A stretch of DNA of 64,000 nucleotides from NCBI RefSeq assembly GCF_009301415.1, contig NZ_CP045072.1, positions 1 to 64,000 on the forward strand, read 5' to 3'. This document shows, piece by piece, positions 55,595 to 64,000 of this stretch. The notes under the pieces were generated by a model. It ran no database searches. It was not told the origin of the DNA and saw only the letters and a list, made by a program, of their open reading frames with translations. A program made the translations under genes and the position numbers. The stretch comes from Paracoccus kondratievae (GTDB taxonomy: Bacteria > Pseudomonadota > Alphaproteobacteria > Rhodobacterales > Rhodobacteraceae). Numbering within the stretch: the first letter of the stretch is position 1; the number at the start of each line of letters is the position of its first letter.

Positions 55595-56434
55595 ATGACC
55601 TATCAGCATCTCGACAGCACCACCGTGCAGGTATCCGGCGAAAGCGCAGAGCCGGGCCTGACCCGTCGCGGGGCGGCTTTTGCCCGTGAGGCATTGTCGC
55701 GCTATGGCCTTCTTGCCGGTTTCCTGATCCTTTGGCAGGTGGCAAGCCGGTCCGGCTGGGTCAGCCCCTCGGTGCTGCCGCCGCTGGATACCATCGCATC
55801 GGCGCTGTGGAACGGGATCGCCTCGGGTGCGCTGGTCGATGACATCGCGATCAGTCTGCAACGCTCGGGTATCGCTTTTGCTGCGGCGGTGGTGCTGGGC
55901 ATCCCTTTGGGGCTGTTCATGGGCCAGATCGCGGCGGTGGAACGGGCGCTTGATCCGATCCTGCAACTTTTCCGTCAGACCTCGGCACTGGCGCTTTACC
56001 CGGTCTTTATCCTGCTATTGGGACTGGGTGAGACCTCCAAGATCTTTGTGATCTTCTGGGCGACGCTGTTTCCGGTCCTGTTGGCCACCATCGGCGGCGT
56101 GAAAGAGGTGGACCGCAAGCTGATCGAGATGGCCCGGACCTATGGCGCGACGCCCCTTGCGGTGTTCCGGCGTGTGATCCTGCCCGCGTCGGTTCCGTCG
56201 ATCTTTGTCGGACTGCGACTGTCGGCGACCACGGCGCTATTGCTGCTGATCGCGGCTGAAATGATCGGCGCGAACAAGGGCCTGGGTTTTCAGGTGATGA
56301 ACGCTCAGTACAATTTCCAGATCCCGCTGATGTTCGCGTCGATCTTTTTGCTGGCTGGTCTGGGGCTTGTGGCGAACTTCATCCTTGTTGCGCTGCAAAA
56401 CCGCCTGTGCCGCTGGGCCGCGCCCGTCCGCTGA
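55595..56434 (+). CDS. ABC transporter permease, sulfonate/taurine type (SsuC-like)
   Basis: 279-residue membrane protein with six segments and the binding-protein-dependent permease loop E-M-A-R-T-Y-G-A-T-P-L-A-V-F-R-R-V-I-L-P-A-S. It resembles SsuC/TauC. Start 55595 is selected because GGAG sits eight bases upstream; an in-frame ATG six codons earlier lies inside the monooxygenase gene. Partner of the next two genes. Confidence 0.88.
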   Translation: MTYQHLDSTTVQVSGESAEPGLTRRGAAFAREALSRYGLLAGFLILWQVASRSGWVSPSVLPPLDTIASALWNGIASGALVDDIAISLQRSGIAFAAAVVLGIPLGLFMGQIAAVERALDPILQLFRQTSALALYPVFILLLGLGETSKIFVIFWATLFPVLLATIGGVKEVDRKLIEMARTYGATPLAVFRRVILPASVPSIFVGLRLSATTALLLLIAAEMIGANKGLGFQVMNAQYNFQIPLMFASIFLLAGLGLVANFILVALQNRLCRWAAPVR

Positions 56435-56463
56435 TCACCCCCCTTTCAAGAAAGAGACACCCC

Positions 56464-57447
56464 ATGACTGCTATCTTTTCCCTGCGCAGCCTTGCGCTGA
56501 CGACCGCGCTTGGCCTTTCGTTCGGCACCGCTGCTGAGGCCGAGGTGACCCTACGCTATCTGGCCAGCCATGGCGGCCTGTCGGCCCATGAACTGGCCGA
56601 AGAACTGGGCTATTACGAAGGCACCGGGATCAAGCTTGAAAACCTTGGCTATGCCTCGGGCGGGCCTGAATCGCTGATCGCCCTTGCCGGGGGCAGTGCC
56701 GATATCGGCAGCGCGGCGACCTCGGCTGTGCTGAACTCGATTATCGGCGGGAATGACTTTGTCGCCGCCTATCCGACCCAGGGCATCAATGACGAGGTCC
56801 AGTCGATCTTTTACGTGCTCGAAGACAGCCCGATCAAGTCGATCGAGGATATCGCGGGCAAGACTGTCGCCGTGAACACTCTGGGTGCTCATCTGGATTA
56901 TACCGTTCGCGAGGCGCTGCACCAAAAAGGGCTGCCGCAGGATGCGGTTAACCTTGTCGTCGTCCCGGGACCGCAGCTTGAACAGGTGCTGCGTTCAAAA
57001 CAGGTGGATGTGTCGGCATTTGGCTATTGGCAGACCACCTTTGAGGGCGCGGCCCGTCAGGGTGGCGGCATCCGCGCGATCTTTGACGATACCGACGTGC
57101 TGGGCGAGATCGCGGGCGGCTTTGTCGTTCTGCGCCGCGACTGGGTAGATGCCCATCCGCAAGAGGCGCGCGCCTTTGTCGATGGTGCGGCCAAGGCGCT
57201 GGACTGGGCGCGCGAGAACCCTGACGAGGCCAAAAAGGTATTCGCCAAGGTGCTGAGCGAGCGGGGCGAAAACCCCGAGGTCGCGCAGTATTTCGCCGGC
57301 TACGGTGTGCGCAAAGGCGGCCTGCCGGTCGAGCGTGACATCCAGTTCTGGATCGACGTGCTTGAACGCGAAGGCAAGGTCGAAAAGGGCAAGCTCAAGG
57401 CAGCCGACATTCTGCTGGTCAGCGGCGAAGCGGTGGCGGCGAAATGA
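56464..57447 (+). CDS. ABC substrate-binding protein, sulfonate type (SsuA-like)
   Basis: 327-residue periplasmic protein: signal peptide ending A-A-E-A-E, then E-E-L-G-Y-Y-E-G-T-G-I-K-L-E, and the NMT1/THI5-like pattern A-L-A-G-G-S-A-D-I-G-S-A-A and A-G-K-T-V-A-V-N-T. Binds the organosulfur substrate for import (inferred). The ATG follows AAGAAAGAG. Overlaps the ATPase by 4 bp. Confidence 0.88.
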   Translation: MTAIFSLRSLALTTALGLSFGTAAEAEVTLRYLASHGGLSAHELAEELGYYEGTGIKLENLGYASGGPESLIALAGGSADIGSAATSAVLNSIIGGNDFVAAYPTQGINDEVQSIFYVLEDSPIKSIEDIAGKTVAVNTLGAHLDYTVREALHQKGLPQDAVNLVVVPGPQLEQVLRSKQVDVSAFGYWQTTFEGAARQGGGIRAIFDDTDVLGEIAGGFVVLRRDWVDAHPQEARAFVDGAAKALDWARENPDEAKKVFAKVLSERGENPEVAQYFAGYGVRKGGLPVERDIQFWIDVLEREGKVEKGKLKAADILLVSGEAVAAK

Positions 57448-58217
57448 CGGATCTGCAACCTTCCATCCTGCGCGGAGAGGTCAAGGTCAGGGGCCTGTCC
57501 AAATCCTATGCGCTGAACCGCAGTTCGCTTTCGGTGCTGCGTAATCTGGATCTGGACGTGAACGGTGGCGAGATCCTCGCCATCGTCGGCCCCTCGGGCT
57601 GCGGCAAGACCACGCTTTTGCGGGTACTCGCCGGACTTGAATCGCCCGACCGGGGCGAGGTGCTGATCGACGGCCATCCGGTAGCCGGCGTCGGGCGGGA
57701 ACGGGCCGTGATCTTTCAGGAACCCCGGCTTCTGCCATGGCTCACGGTACTGGAAAACGTCGCCTTCGGGCTTGAGGTGCGGGGCGTTCCCGCCGCTCAG
57801 GCCCGCGAACGGGCGCGCCATTACATTCACCTTGTCGGTCTGACCGAATTTGCCGAGGCGTGGCCGCGCCAGCTTTCGGGTGGCATGGCGCAACGCGTCG
57901 GCATCGCCCGTGCCCTGACCGTGCAGCCCGAAATCCTGCTGCTGGACGAGCCTTTTGGCGCGCTGGACGCCATGACCAAGCTGACTATGCAAGAAGAGCT
58001 GGCCCGCATCTGGCGTGAAGAGGGCGTGACCATGATTCTTGTTACGCATGACCTTGAAGAAGCGATCTTTCTTGCCGATCGGGTGCTGGTCCTGTCCCGC
58101 GACAATAGCGACCCCGCCCGTCTGATTGATGTGGACCTGCCGCGACCACGGGATCGCAGCGAGCAGGGCTTTGTTGCCATGCGCCGCCGTCTGATGGCGG
58201 AGTTCGGTCTGCATTGA
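57444..58217 (+). CDS. ABC transporter ATP-binding protein, sulfonate type (SsuB-like)
   Basis: 257-residue ATPase with Walker A G-P-S-G-C-G-K-T-T, Q-loop V-I-F-Q-E-P-R-L-L-P-W, signature L-S-G-G-M-A-Q-R-V, Walker B L-L-L-D-E-P-F-G-A-L-D and H-loop V-T-H-D-L-E-E-A. The Q-E-P-R-L-L-P-W motif is typical of SsuB/TauB/NrtD. Last gene of the operon. Confidence 0.92.
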   Translation: MTDLQPSILRGEVKVRGLSKSYALNRSSLSVLRNLDLDVNGGEILAIVGPSGCGKTTLLRVLAGLESPDRGEVLIDGHPVAGVGRERAVIFQEPRLLPWLTVLENVAFGLEVRGVPAAQARERARHYIHLVGLTEFAEAWPRQLSGGMAQRVGIARALTVQPEILLLDEPFGALDAMTKLTMQEELARIWREEGVTMILVTHDLEEAIFLADRVLVLSRDNSDPARLIDVDLPRPRDRSEQGFVAMRRRLMAEFGLH

Positions 58218-58352
58218 CCGCGAGCCCTGTCTGGCCGCCTCTCCTCCCTCCGCCATGCGGGCCAGACAGGGTTTCGTGATCTTTTGCTTTCCTGCAGGCA
58301 ATGGGTGCGGGCGCTTTGCGTGATGGTCTCGACTTAAGGGCGGAAATCCTGT

Positions 58353-58366
58353 ATCAATCGATTGAT
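58353..58366. promoter_or_regulatory. Palindrome, probable TetR operator
   Basis: ATCAATCGATTGAT is a perfect 14-bp palindrome, 11 bp before the TetR start at 58378. It is a good candidate for autoregulation of the export operon. Confidence 0.6.
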
Positions 58367-58377
58367 TGATTTCTGGT

Positions 58378-59019
58378 ATGTCGGCCATGAAACCGCATCC
58401 GACCCGCGTCGCGCTGATCCGCGCTGCTATGGAGCAGTTTGGGCATGGCGGCTTTGAGGCCGCCTCGACCCGGGCCATCGCTGCGCAGGCGGGGGTCAAT
58501 ATTTCCTCGATCGCCTATCATTTCGGCGGCAAAGAGAGATTGCGCCTTGCCTGTGCCGATATGGTGGCGGAATGGGTGGCGCATGTCGCCCGCCCTCTGC
58601 CCGCAGGTCAAGAGCGGCCGGATGCGCGTCTGGCGCGTCTGATCCTGCGGCGTCTGGTCCGCCGGATCGTGACCTTTCTGATTGTCAGCCCCGGTGCCAG
58701 CGACGCGGTAGCCTTTGTGCTGCGCGAACTGGCCCAGCCGGGCAGCCCGGTGCTGGACCGGCTTTACCTGACGCTGGTCGAGCCGCGCCACCGGGGGCTA
58801 TGCGCGCTGTGGTCCGCCGCGACAGGTGCTGATGCCGAGGATGAGGACGTCAAGCTTGCCGTATTTTCGCTGTTCGGGCAGGCGGTCTATTTCCGTGTCG
58901 CCGCGCCCATCGTTCAGCGCCGGATGGGGTGGAGCCAGTATTCCCGCACCGAGGCCCGTGCGATCATGCGCCGCATGCTGATCAACCTTGACCGGATGAT
59001 CGGGGGCGGGGATGGCTGA
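58378..59019 (+). CDS. TetR-family regulator, CecR/YbiH-like
   Basis: 213-residue repressor. N-terminal helix-turn-helix with T-R-A-I-A-A-Q-A-G-V-N-I-S-S-I-A-Y-H-F-G-G-K; the ligand domain resembles the CecR (YbiH) group, whose E. coli member controls the ybhGFSR export genes. Downstream are an HlyD-type protein, an ATPase and a permease, an analogous set. Start 58378 (or 58387) is chosen by distance to a palindromic operator. It overlaps the HlyD gene by 8 bp. Confidence 0.85.
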   Translation: MSAMKPHPTRVALIRAAMEQFGHGGFEAASTRAIAAQAGVNISSIAYHFGGKERLRLACADMVAEWVAHVARPLPAGQERPDARLARLILRRLVRRIVTFLIVSPGASDAVAFVLRELAQPGSPVLDRLYLTLVEPRHRGLCALWSAATGADAEDEDVKLAVFSLFGQAVYFRVAAPIVQRRMGWSQYSRTEARAIMRRMLINLDRMIGGGDG

Positions 59020-59953
59020 CCTGCTGTGCGCATTGGGCTTTCTTGCTGCGTTGCTGCCCTATTGTGGGGCATCCGCACCGCTGGGCACCGGCTATGTCGA
59101 GGGCGAGTATATCCACATCGCACCGATAGTGGCAGCCCGGGTCGAGATGCTGGACGTCCAGCGCGGTGACCGGGTCGAGGCGGGACAGCTTTTGGTCCAG
59201 ATGGAAAACCGCGACGCTGCGTTCGCGCTGGCTGGGGCAGAGGCGGCCTATACCCGCGCGGCCAGCGCATTAGCTGATCTGGAAAAAGGTGGCCGCACGC
59301 CCGAGATTGCCGCCAGCGAGGCCGCCGTCGCCTCGGCCCGCGCCCATGCCGATCAGACGGCGCGCGAGGCCGTGCGGCAAGAGCGGTTGCTTGCACAGCG
59401 CGTCAGCTCGCCCGCTCAGCTGGACGATGCCCGCGCTGCTGCCGATATGGCGCAGGCCGCGCTGCATGAGGCCGAGGCCCGGCTGGCCGTGGTCGCCTTG
59501 CCCGCCCGTCCCGATGCCATCGCCGCCACCCGCGCCACGCTGTCCGAGGCCGGGGCAAACCGCGAGGCGATGGAATGGCAGCTTCAGCAGCGTCGCCTGA
59601 CCGCCCCAGCCCCGGGCATTGTCACCGATATCCTGCGCCATCCGGGTGAAATGGCCGGACCCTCGGCCCCTGTGCTGGTTTTTCTGCCGGACGGGGCGCT
59701 GCGGCTGCGCTTTTACGTCAGCGAAGCGGATATTTCGGCGCTGGCTTTGGGGACGCGGCTGACGGTCGGTTGCGACGGTTGCGCGCCCGTCTCGGCCACC
59801 GTTTCATTCATCGCGGATGAGGCCGAGTTTACGCCTCCGGTCATCTATGCCCGCGACAGCCGGCAAAAGCTGATCTATCTGGTCGAGGCCGTCCCGGACC
59901 CCGGCAATGCGCTGAAGCCCGGCCAGATCGTTGAGGTCTGGGCTGAGCCATGA
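59012..59953 (+). CDS. HlyD/YbhG-type periplasmic adaptor
   Basis: 313-residue membrane fusion protein: hydrophobic N-terminus (about residues 4-20) as anchor or signal, lipoyl-like half A-R-V-E-M-L-D-V-Q-R-G-D-R-V-E-A-G-Q-L-L, an alanine-rich coiled coil (about residues 65-170), the second lipoyl half R-L-T-A-P-A-P-G-I-V, and a beta-barrel. Bridges the inner-membrane ABC pump to an outer-membrane channel encoded elsewhere. Overlaps the ATPase by 4 bp. Confidence 0.88.
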   Translation: MADLLCALGFLAALLPYCGASAPLGTGYVEGEYIHIAPIVAARVEMLDVQRGDRVEAGQLLVQMENRDAAFALAGAEAAYTRAASALADLEKGGRTPEIAASEAAVASARAHADQTAREAVRQERLLAQRVSSPAQLDDARAAADMAQAALHEAEARLAVVALPARPDAIAATRATLSEAGANREAMEWQLQQRRLTAPAPGIVTDILRHPGEMAGPSAPVLVFLPDGALRLRFYVSEADISALALGTRLTVGCDGCAPVSATVSFIADEAEFTPPVIYARDSRQKLIYLVEAVPDPGNALKPGQIVEVWAEP

Positions 59954-60858
59954 CCGTGGTGACCGCCATTGATGTCTCGGGCCTGACGAAATCCTTTGGC
60001 GGCAGGAAGGTGGTCGATGACGTCGCCCTGAAGGTCGCCGAGGGCGAAATTGCCGGGTTTCTGGGCCCGAACGGCTCGGGCAAGACGACCTGCATTCGCA
60101 TGATCTGCGGCCTTCTGACCCCCGATGCGGGCAGCGGTACGGTGCTGGGCCTTGACGTGCGCCGCGATCAGCGGGCGATCCGCCGACAGGTCGGCTATAT
60201 GACGCAGCGGTTTTCCTTTTATGAAGACCTGTCGATCGAAGAGAACCTTGGTTTCGTCGCCGGGCTTTATGGCCTGCCGCGCCAGGCGGTGCGCGACACG
60301 CTTGAGGATCTGGGCCTGACCGCGCGTCGCGCCCAGCTTGCCGGCAGCCTGTCGGGCGGGTGGAAACAGCGGCTGGCGCTTGCCGCCTGCATCATGCACC
60401 AGCCGCGTCTTTTGCTGCTTGATGAGCCGACGGCGGGTGTCGATCCCAAGGCGCGCCGGCAGTTCTGGGATGAAATCCACGCCCGCGCGCTGTCGGGCAT
60501 GACGGTGCTGGTTTCGACCCATTACATGGACGAGGCCGAGCGTTGTCACCGCATCAATTACATCGCCTATGGCAGGCTGGTGGTTTCGGGTACGGTGGCC
60601 AAGGTCATCGCGGGGGCAGGGCTGATCACGATGACCGTGCAGTCGCCCCGGCCCGGTGCGCTGGCCGAGCGGTTGCGCAAGGCTCCGGGCGTCGGGCAGG
60701 TCGAACCCTTTGGCACCTCGCTGCATGTGACCGGGCCCGACCGCGCAAGGCTTGAGGCGGCGTTGGCGGCCGAAGGGGTCTCGGGCCAGCCGGTCGAGAC
60801 AAGCCTTGAGGATGTGTTCATCCGCCTGATGGATCAGTCGCAGGACAATATGCAATGA
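59950..60858 (+). CDS. ABC-2 exporter ATP-binding protein
   Basis: 302-residue ATPase with Walker A G-P-N-G-S-G-K-T-T, signature L-S-G-G-W-K-Q-R-L, Walker B L-L-L-L-D-E-P-T-A-G-V-D and H-loop V-S-T-H-Y-M-D-E. It is one half the size of E. coli YbhF, which has two ATPase domains. Exports a hydrophobic substrate with the permease just downstream (overlap 4 bp). Confidence 0.92.
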   Translation: MTVVTAIDVSGLTKSFGGRKVVDDVALKVAEGEIAGFLGPNGSGKTTCIRMICGLLTPDAGSGTVLGLDVRRDQRAIRRQVGYMTQRFSFYEDLSIEENLGFVAGLYGLPRQAVRDTLEDLGLTARRAQLAGSLSGGWKQRLALAACIMHQPRLLLLDEPTAGVDPKARRQFWDEIHARALSGMTVLVSTHYMDEAERCHRINYIAYGRLVVSGTVAKVIAGAGLITMTVQSPRPGALAERLRKAPGVGQVEPFGTSLHVTGPDRARLEAALAAEGVSGQPVETSLEDVFIRLMDQSQDNMQ

Positions 60859-61967
60859 GCCTTTCGCTGACACGTCTGTGGGCGATCCTGCGCAAGGAAT
60901 TCATCCAGATGCGCCGCGACCGGGTGACCTTTGCGATGATGCTGGGCGTGCCCATCATGCAATTGCTGCTGTTTGGCTATGCGATCAACAGCGATCCGCG
61001 CCACATGCCGACGGCGCTGATCGCCCCGGTTCAGGATCAGTTCAGCCGCAGCCTTGTCGCCGCGCTTGAAAACAGTGGCTATTATCGCATCACCCATCCC
61101 GATGCGCAGCCCTCTGAGGCCGAGCGGCTGATCGCGCAAGGCAAGGTCTCATTTGTCGTCACCGTACCTGCTGATTTCGGCCAGCGGTTGCTGCGTGGCG
61201 AACGGGCGCAGGTCCTGGTCGAGGCTGACGGTTCGGACCCGACGGCCACCAGCGGCGCAATCGCCGCTTTGGGTGGTATCGCCGAAAGCGCCTTTCGCCG
61301 CGACCTTGCGGTGCCCGAGGCCGCAGGACCCGAGATCGTCGTCCACCGCCGCTATAACCCCGAGGGCATCACCCATTACAACATCGTCCCCGGTCTTTTG
61401 GGTGTGATCTTGCAAATGACCATGGTGATGATGACCGCCATGGCCCTGACCCGGGAGATCGAGCGCGGCACGATGGAGAACCTGCTTGCCATGCCCGCCA
61501 CCGCGGCCGAGATCATGCTGGGCAAGATCGCGCCCTTTCTTGGCGTGGGGGCGGTGCAGGTCCTTGTGATCCTTGGTGTGGCATGGGCGCTGTTCGATGT
61601 GCCCTTCATGGGTTTGCCCGCGCTGTTGCTTGCCGGGGTGATGGTCTTTGTACTGGCGCTGGTGCTGCTTGGTTATCTGATCTCGACCGTCGCCCGTACG
61701 CAGATGCAGGCGATGCAGATTGCGATATTCGTCTTTCTGCCCTCGATTCTGCTGTCGGGGTTTATGTTCCCGTTCCGGGGCATGCCCGGCTGGGCGCAGA
61801 TGCTGGGTGAACTGTTGCCGGTCACCCATCTGCTGCGCCTCGTCCGGGGCATCATGCTAAAGGGGGCGGGGCTGCCCGATGTGCTGGCGCAATTCGGCGC
61901 GCTTTCGGTCATGGTGGTGGTGCTGGGGGCGCTGGCGCTGTTGCGGTTCCGCCGGACGCTGGACTAG
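60855..61967 (+). CDS. ABC-2 exporter permease (YbhS/YbhR-like)
   Basis: 370-residue permease: N-terminal R-K-E-F-I-Q-M-R-R-D-R-V-T-F-A-M-M, one membrane helix, a periplasmic domain of about 150 residues, then five helices with T-R-E-I-E-R-G-T-M-E-N-L-L-A and F-P-F-R-G-M-P. E. coli has two such genes (ybhS, ybhR); here a single one must form a homodimer or pair elsewhere. The stop is 4 bp from the end of the convergent thiamin-type permease. Confidence 0.9.
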   Translation: MSLSLTRLWAILRKEFIQMRRDRVTFAMMLGVPIMQLLLFGYAINSDPRHMPTALIAPVQDQFSRSLVAALENSGYYRITHPDAQPSEAERLIAQGKVSFVVTVPADFGQRLLRGERAQVLVEADGSDPTATSGAIAALGGIAESAFRRDLAVPEAAGPEIVVHRRYNPEGITHYNIVPGLLGVILQMTMVMMTAMALTREIERGTMENLLAMPATAAEIMLGKIAPFLGVGAVQVLVILGVAWALFDVPFMGLPALLLAGVMVFVLALVLLGYLISTVARTQMQAMQIAIFVFLPSILLSGFMFPFRGMPGWAQMLGELLPVTHLLRLVRGIMLKGAGLPDVLAQFGALSVMVVVLGALALLRFRRTLD

Positions 61968-61971
61968 GCGC

Positions 61972-62703
61972 TCAGACCCCATAGCGCGAAAGCAGGCGGT
62001 GCAGCGCCAGTGCCACCAGCCGGGCAAAGACTACGGTCATTACCGACAGCACCAACAGGGCGGCAAAGACCAGATCGGTCTTCATCCGGCCGTTGGCGTG
62101 GATCATCAGCGCCCCAAGGCCGCGTGCGCCGCCGACCCATTCGCCGATCACCGCCCCGATCGGGGCATAGACTGCCGCCAGGCGCAGCCCGGTCGCAAGG
62201 CCTGGCAGTGCTGCAGGGATGCGCAGGTGGCGCATGATACGGATGGGGCTGGCGCCCATGACCTGCGCCAGATCCAGCGCAGCCTGAGGCGTCCGCATCA
62301 GCCCGTCCAGAAAGGCGCTGACCACCGGGAAAAAGACAATCAGCACCGTCATGGCGACCTTGGGCGACATGCCAAAGCCCAGCCACAGCGTCAGGATCGG
62401 CGCCAGCGCAAAGACCGGAATGGTCTGGCTGAATGTCAGGATGGGGCGCAGCACACCGGTCAGCTTTTGCGAAAAGCCCATCACCACCGCCAGCGCCGCC
62501 CCCAGGGCCGAGCCAAGGGTAAAGCCCAGCACCACCTCGGCCAGCGTGAAACCGGCGTGACGGGTGATCTCGGCCCGGTTCAGCCACAGCGCCTCGAGCA
62601 CCGCGCGGGGCGAGGGCAGCAGAAAGGGCGGCATGCCGGCCAGCCAGATGACCCCCTGCCACAGCACCAGAACGGTGACGATCAGCGCGATAACTGTTCT
62701 CAC
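61972..62703 (-). CDS. thiX: ABC permease of thiamin-precursor type (ThiX-like)
   Basis: 243-residue membrane protein with six segments and the permease loop D-L-A-Q-V-M-G-A-S-P-I-R-I-M-R-H-L-R-I-P-A-A-L-P. It is the second partner of the ATPase upstream and follows tenA, the tenA-thiZ-thiX arrangement of uptake systems for hydroxymethylpyrimidine precursors. The binding protein (ThiY) is not in the window. Confidence 0.78.
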   Translation of the reverse strand: MRTVIALIVTVLVLWQGVIWLAGMPPFLLPSPRAVLEALWLNRAEITRHAGFTLAEVVLGFTLGSALGAALAVVMGFSQKLTGVLRPILTFSQTIPVFALAPILTLWLGFGMSPKVAMTVLIVFFPVVSAFLDGLMRTPQAALDLAQVMGASPIRIMRHLRIPAALPGLATGLRLAAVYAPIGAVIGEWVGGARGLGALMIHANGRMKTDLVFAALLVLSVMTVVFARLVALALHRLLSRYGV

Positions 62704-63419
62704 GCCATCATCCCCCGCATCAGCCGGGCCTGCAATTGCAGGACCTCGGGTGCGTCATAGGGGCGGGCGGCGCCTTTGGGGCGCAGGGTCGGGACCGGCC
62801 ATTCGGTCAGCCCCGTCTCTCGCAGCAGCAGAATCCGGTCGCCAAGCCGCGCTGCCTCGGCCGGGTCATGGGTAACGAGCAGCACCGCACGCCCTTCCAG
62901 CAGCCGCGCGGCCAGGTCCTGCATCTGTGCCCGCGTCCGCGCGTCAAGCGCCGAAAAGGGCTCATCAAGCAGCACCAGCGGCCGGTCCTCGAACAGAGTC
63001 CGGGCAAGGGCGACGCGCTGGCGCTGCCCGCCCGAAAGATTCGCCGGCAGGTGATGGGCGCGGTCGGTAAGCCCCACGGCCTTGATCAGCGCGGCCGCGC
63101 GGGCGGCGGGCTCGTCCCCTTGTCGCAGCGTGCCGCGCAGCCTTGCGCCAAGCGTGACATTGCCTGTCACATCAAGCCAGGGGATCAGGCCCGGGTCCTG
63201 CGCCATCAGCGCCACGGGCTTGTCGCGCGTCGCCTCACCCTCAAAGCGTGCTCCGGTTTCAAGCCCGGCGATCAGCCGCAGGATGGTTGATTTGCCGACA
63301 CCCGAGGGGCCAAGCAGGCAGGTCCAGCCCGCATCTTCAAGCCGCAGGTCGACCGGTGCGAACAACGGGGCCTCGCCCACCCAGGCACGGCCACGGACCA
63401 GCGCTGCCGCGGCGGTCAT
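62700..63419 (-). CDS. thiZ: ABC ATP-binding protein of thiamin-precursor type (ThiZ-like)
   Basis: 239-residue ATPase: Walker A G-P-S-G-V-G-K-S-T, Q-loop M-A-Q-D-P-G-L-I-P-W, signature L-S-G-G-Q-R-Q-R-V, Walker B V-L-L-D-E-P-F-S-A-L-D and V-T-H-D-P-A-E-A. Overlaps both tenA and the permease by 4 bp, so the three are co-translated. Assigned to pyrimidine uptake by its neighbour TenA. Confidence 0.8.
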   Translation of the reverse strand: MTAAAALVRGRAWVGEAPLFAPVDLRLEDAGWTCLLGPSGVGKSTILRLIAGLETGARFEGEATRDKPVALMAQDPGLIPWLDVTGNVTLGARLRGTLRQGDEPAARAAALIKAVGLTDRAHHLPANLSGGQRQRVALARTLFEDRPLVLLDEPFSALDARTRAQMQDLAARLLEGRAVLLVTHDPAEAARLGDRILLLRETGLTEWPVPTLRPKGAARPYDAPEVLQLQARLMRGMMA

Positions 63420-64000
63420 GGCTTGCCCAGTTCCCAGAACGCGACCTCAAGCCGGGTTGCGGTCGCAAAGCGGTCAGAGAGCGCGGCCCATCGGGGGCTT
63501 TGTTCGGGGGTGTCGCCCAGCCGTTTGCGGATCGCGCTGTCAAGCAGCGCCCCGGCCTCGGCGCAGGCCGCCTGATATTCCTCGCCCGCATAGGTGTCGA
63601 TCCAGTTCCGGTAGGGCGTGTCGGGCGCTGCCTCGCGTGCAAGCCGCAGCCCGATTTCGCCATAGCCCAGCACGCAAGGCATCAGCGCCGCAAGCAGGTC
63701 CAGAAAATCGCCCGAATAGCCTGCCTCGAGCACATAGCGGGTATAGGCGATATTGGTCACCGCCTCTTGGGCGTTGCTCAGCACCTCGCGATCCATGCCG
63801 GCGCTGGCGCAGGTGCGCACATGCAAGTCCATTTCATAGTTCAGCAGCGTGTGAACCGTGGTCGAGCAGGTCTGCATTTCCGTAAGATCACCAGCCTTGA
63901 CCACGGCCAGCGCCCATGCGCGCGAAAAGTTCTGCAAGAACAGGTAGTCCTGAACCAGATAGGTCAGAAAAGCCGATTGCGGCAGGGTGCCGTCGCGCAA
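63416..64000 (-). CDS. tenA: Thiaminase II TenA, 5' end outside window
   Basis: Salvages thiamin breakdown products by hydrolysing aminopyrimidines to HMP. 194 residues are visible, with L-V-Q-D-Y-L-F-L-x-N-F-S-R-A-W, L-H-V-R-T, Y-T-R-Y-V-L, the catalytic Cys in L-M-P-C-V-L-G-Y-G-E-I-G, and the late W-I-D-T-Y-A-G-E-E-Y. About 20-30 N-terminal residues lie beyond base 64000. It heads a tenA-ATPase-permease operon. Confidence 0.9.
   Translation of the reverse strand: MRDGTLPQSAFLTYLVQDYLFLQNFSRAWALAVVKAGDLTEMQTCSTTVHTLLNYEMDLHVRTCASAGMDREVLSNAQEAVTNIAYTRYVLEAGYSGDFLDLLAALMPCVLGYGEIGLRLAREAAPDTPYRNWIDTYAGEEYQAACAEAGALLDSAIRKRLGDTPEQSPRWAALSDRFATATRLEVAFWELGKP

Overview
The window reads as a high-GC alphaproteobacterial chromosome, most like Paracoccus or a close Rhodobacteraceae relative. 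The evidence is the nepR-ecfG-phyR general stress response locus, the sqdBDC sulfolipid genes, an alphaproteobacterial origin neighbourhood (rho-mnmE-mnmG-rsmG-parA-parB) and a gfa-flhA-fghA-xoxF-cycB methylotrophy cluster laid out as in Paracoccus denitrificans. The assignment rests on gene content and recognised protein sequences, not on a database search. Almost every base is coding and no mobile element was seen.

Layout. 1-2.9 kb: truB (cut by the window edge), an RluA-type pseudouridine synthase, a LysE exporter, a GFA-fold protein and free-methionine-sulfoxide reductase. 2.9-6.4 kb: sqdB-sqdD-sqdC (sulfoquinovosyl lipid synthesis) facing an Rrf2 regulator. 6.5-9.7 kb: aroE-coaE-dnaQ and a YihY-type membrane protein. 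9.7-13.1 kb: general stress response, a HisKA_2 sensor kinase, EcfG, a 48-residue NepR and PhyR. 13.2-15.3 kb: two oxidoreductases. 15.3-23.5 kb: a selenocysteine module (tRNA-Sec, selB) with a periplasmic selenoprotein formate dehydrogenase (alpha with in-frame UGA and SECIS, beta, gamma, FdhE). 23.7-26.0 kb: a Rieske oxygenase and reductase pair resembling glycine betaine demethylase. 26.0-26.6 kb: probable chromosome origin. 26.6-33.8 kb: hemJ, rho, mnmE, mnmG, rsmG, parA, parB with two parS sites. 33.9-38.9 kb: grpE-hrcA, rph-rdgB-ridA-hemW-DUF454. 39.0-42.9 kb: glutathione-linked formaldehyde oxidation. 43.1-53.8 kb: lanthanide-type methanol dehydrogenase XoxF, its cytochrome and a long PQQ-associated cluster ending in mobA. 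54.0-58.2 kb: a sulfonate-type monooxygenase and ABC uptake operon. 58.4-62.0 kb: TetR-controlled HlyD/ABC-2 export. 62.0-64.0 kb: thiamin-precursor uptake with TenA (cut by the edge).

How it fits together. Methanol (XoxF) or methyl groups of betaine (GbcAB-like) yield formaldehyde. Gfa, FlhA and FghA convert it through glutathione to formate, and the selenoprotein formate dehydrogenase oxidises formate at the membrane. MobA in the xox cluster makes the guanine-dinucleotide molybdenum cofactor such enzymes need. The most notable regulatory signals are consensus EcfG promoters (GGAAC-N17-cGTT type) before nepR-ecfG and, less expectedly, before sqdB, which suggests stress control of sulfolipid synthesis. 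No wholly new defence or mobile system was found. The least explained items are an acidic secreted protein and a 196-residue secreted protein in the xox cluster, a ClpP-like protein in the formaldehyde operon, a 49-codon leader ORF before the sulfur operon, and the 459-bp structured gap between selB and selC.
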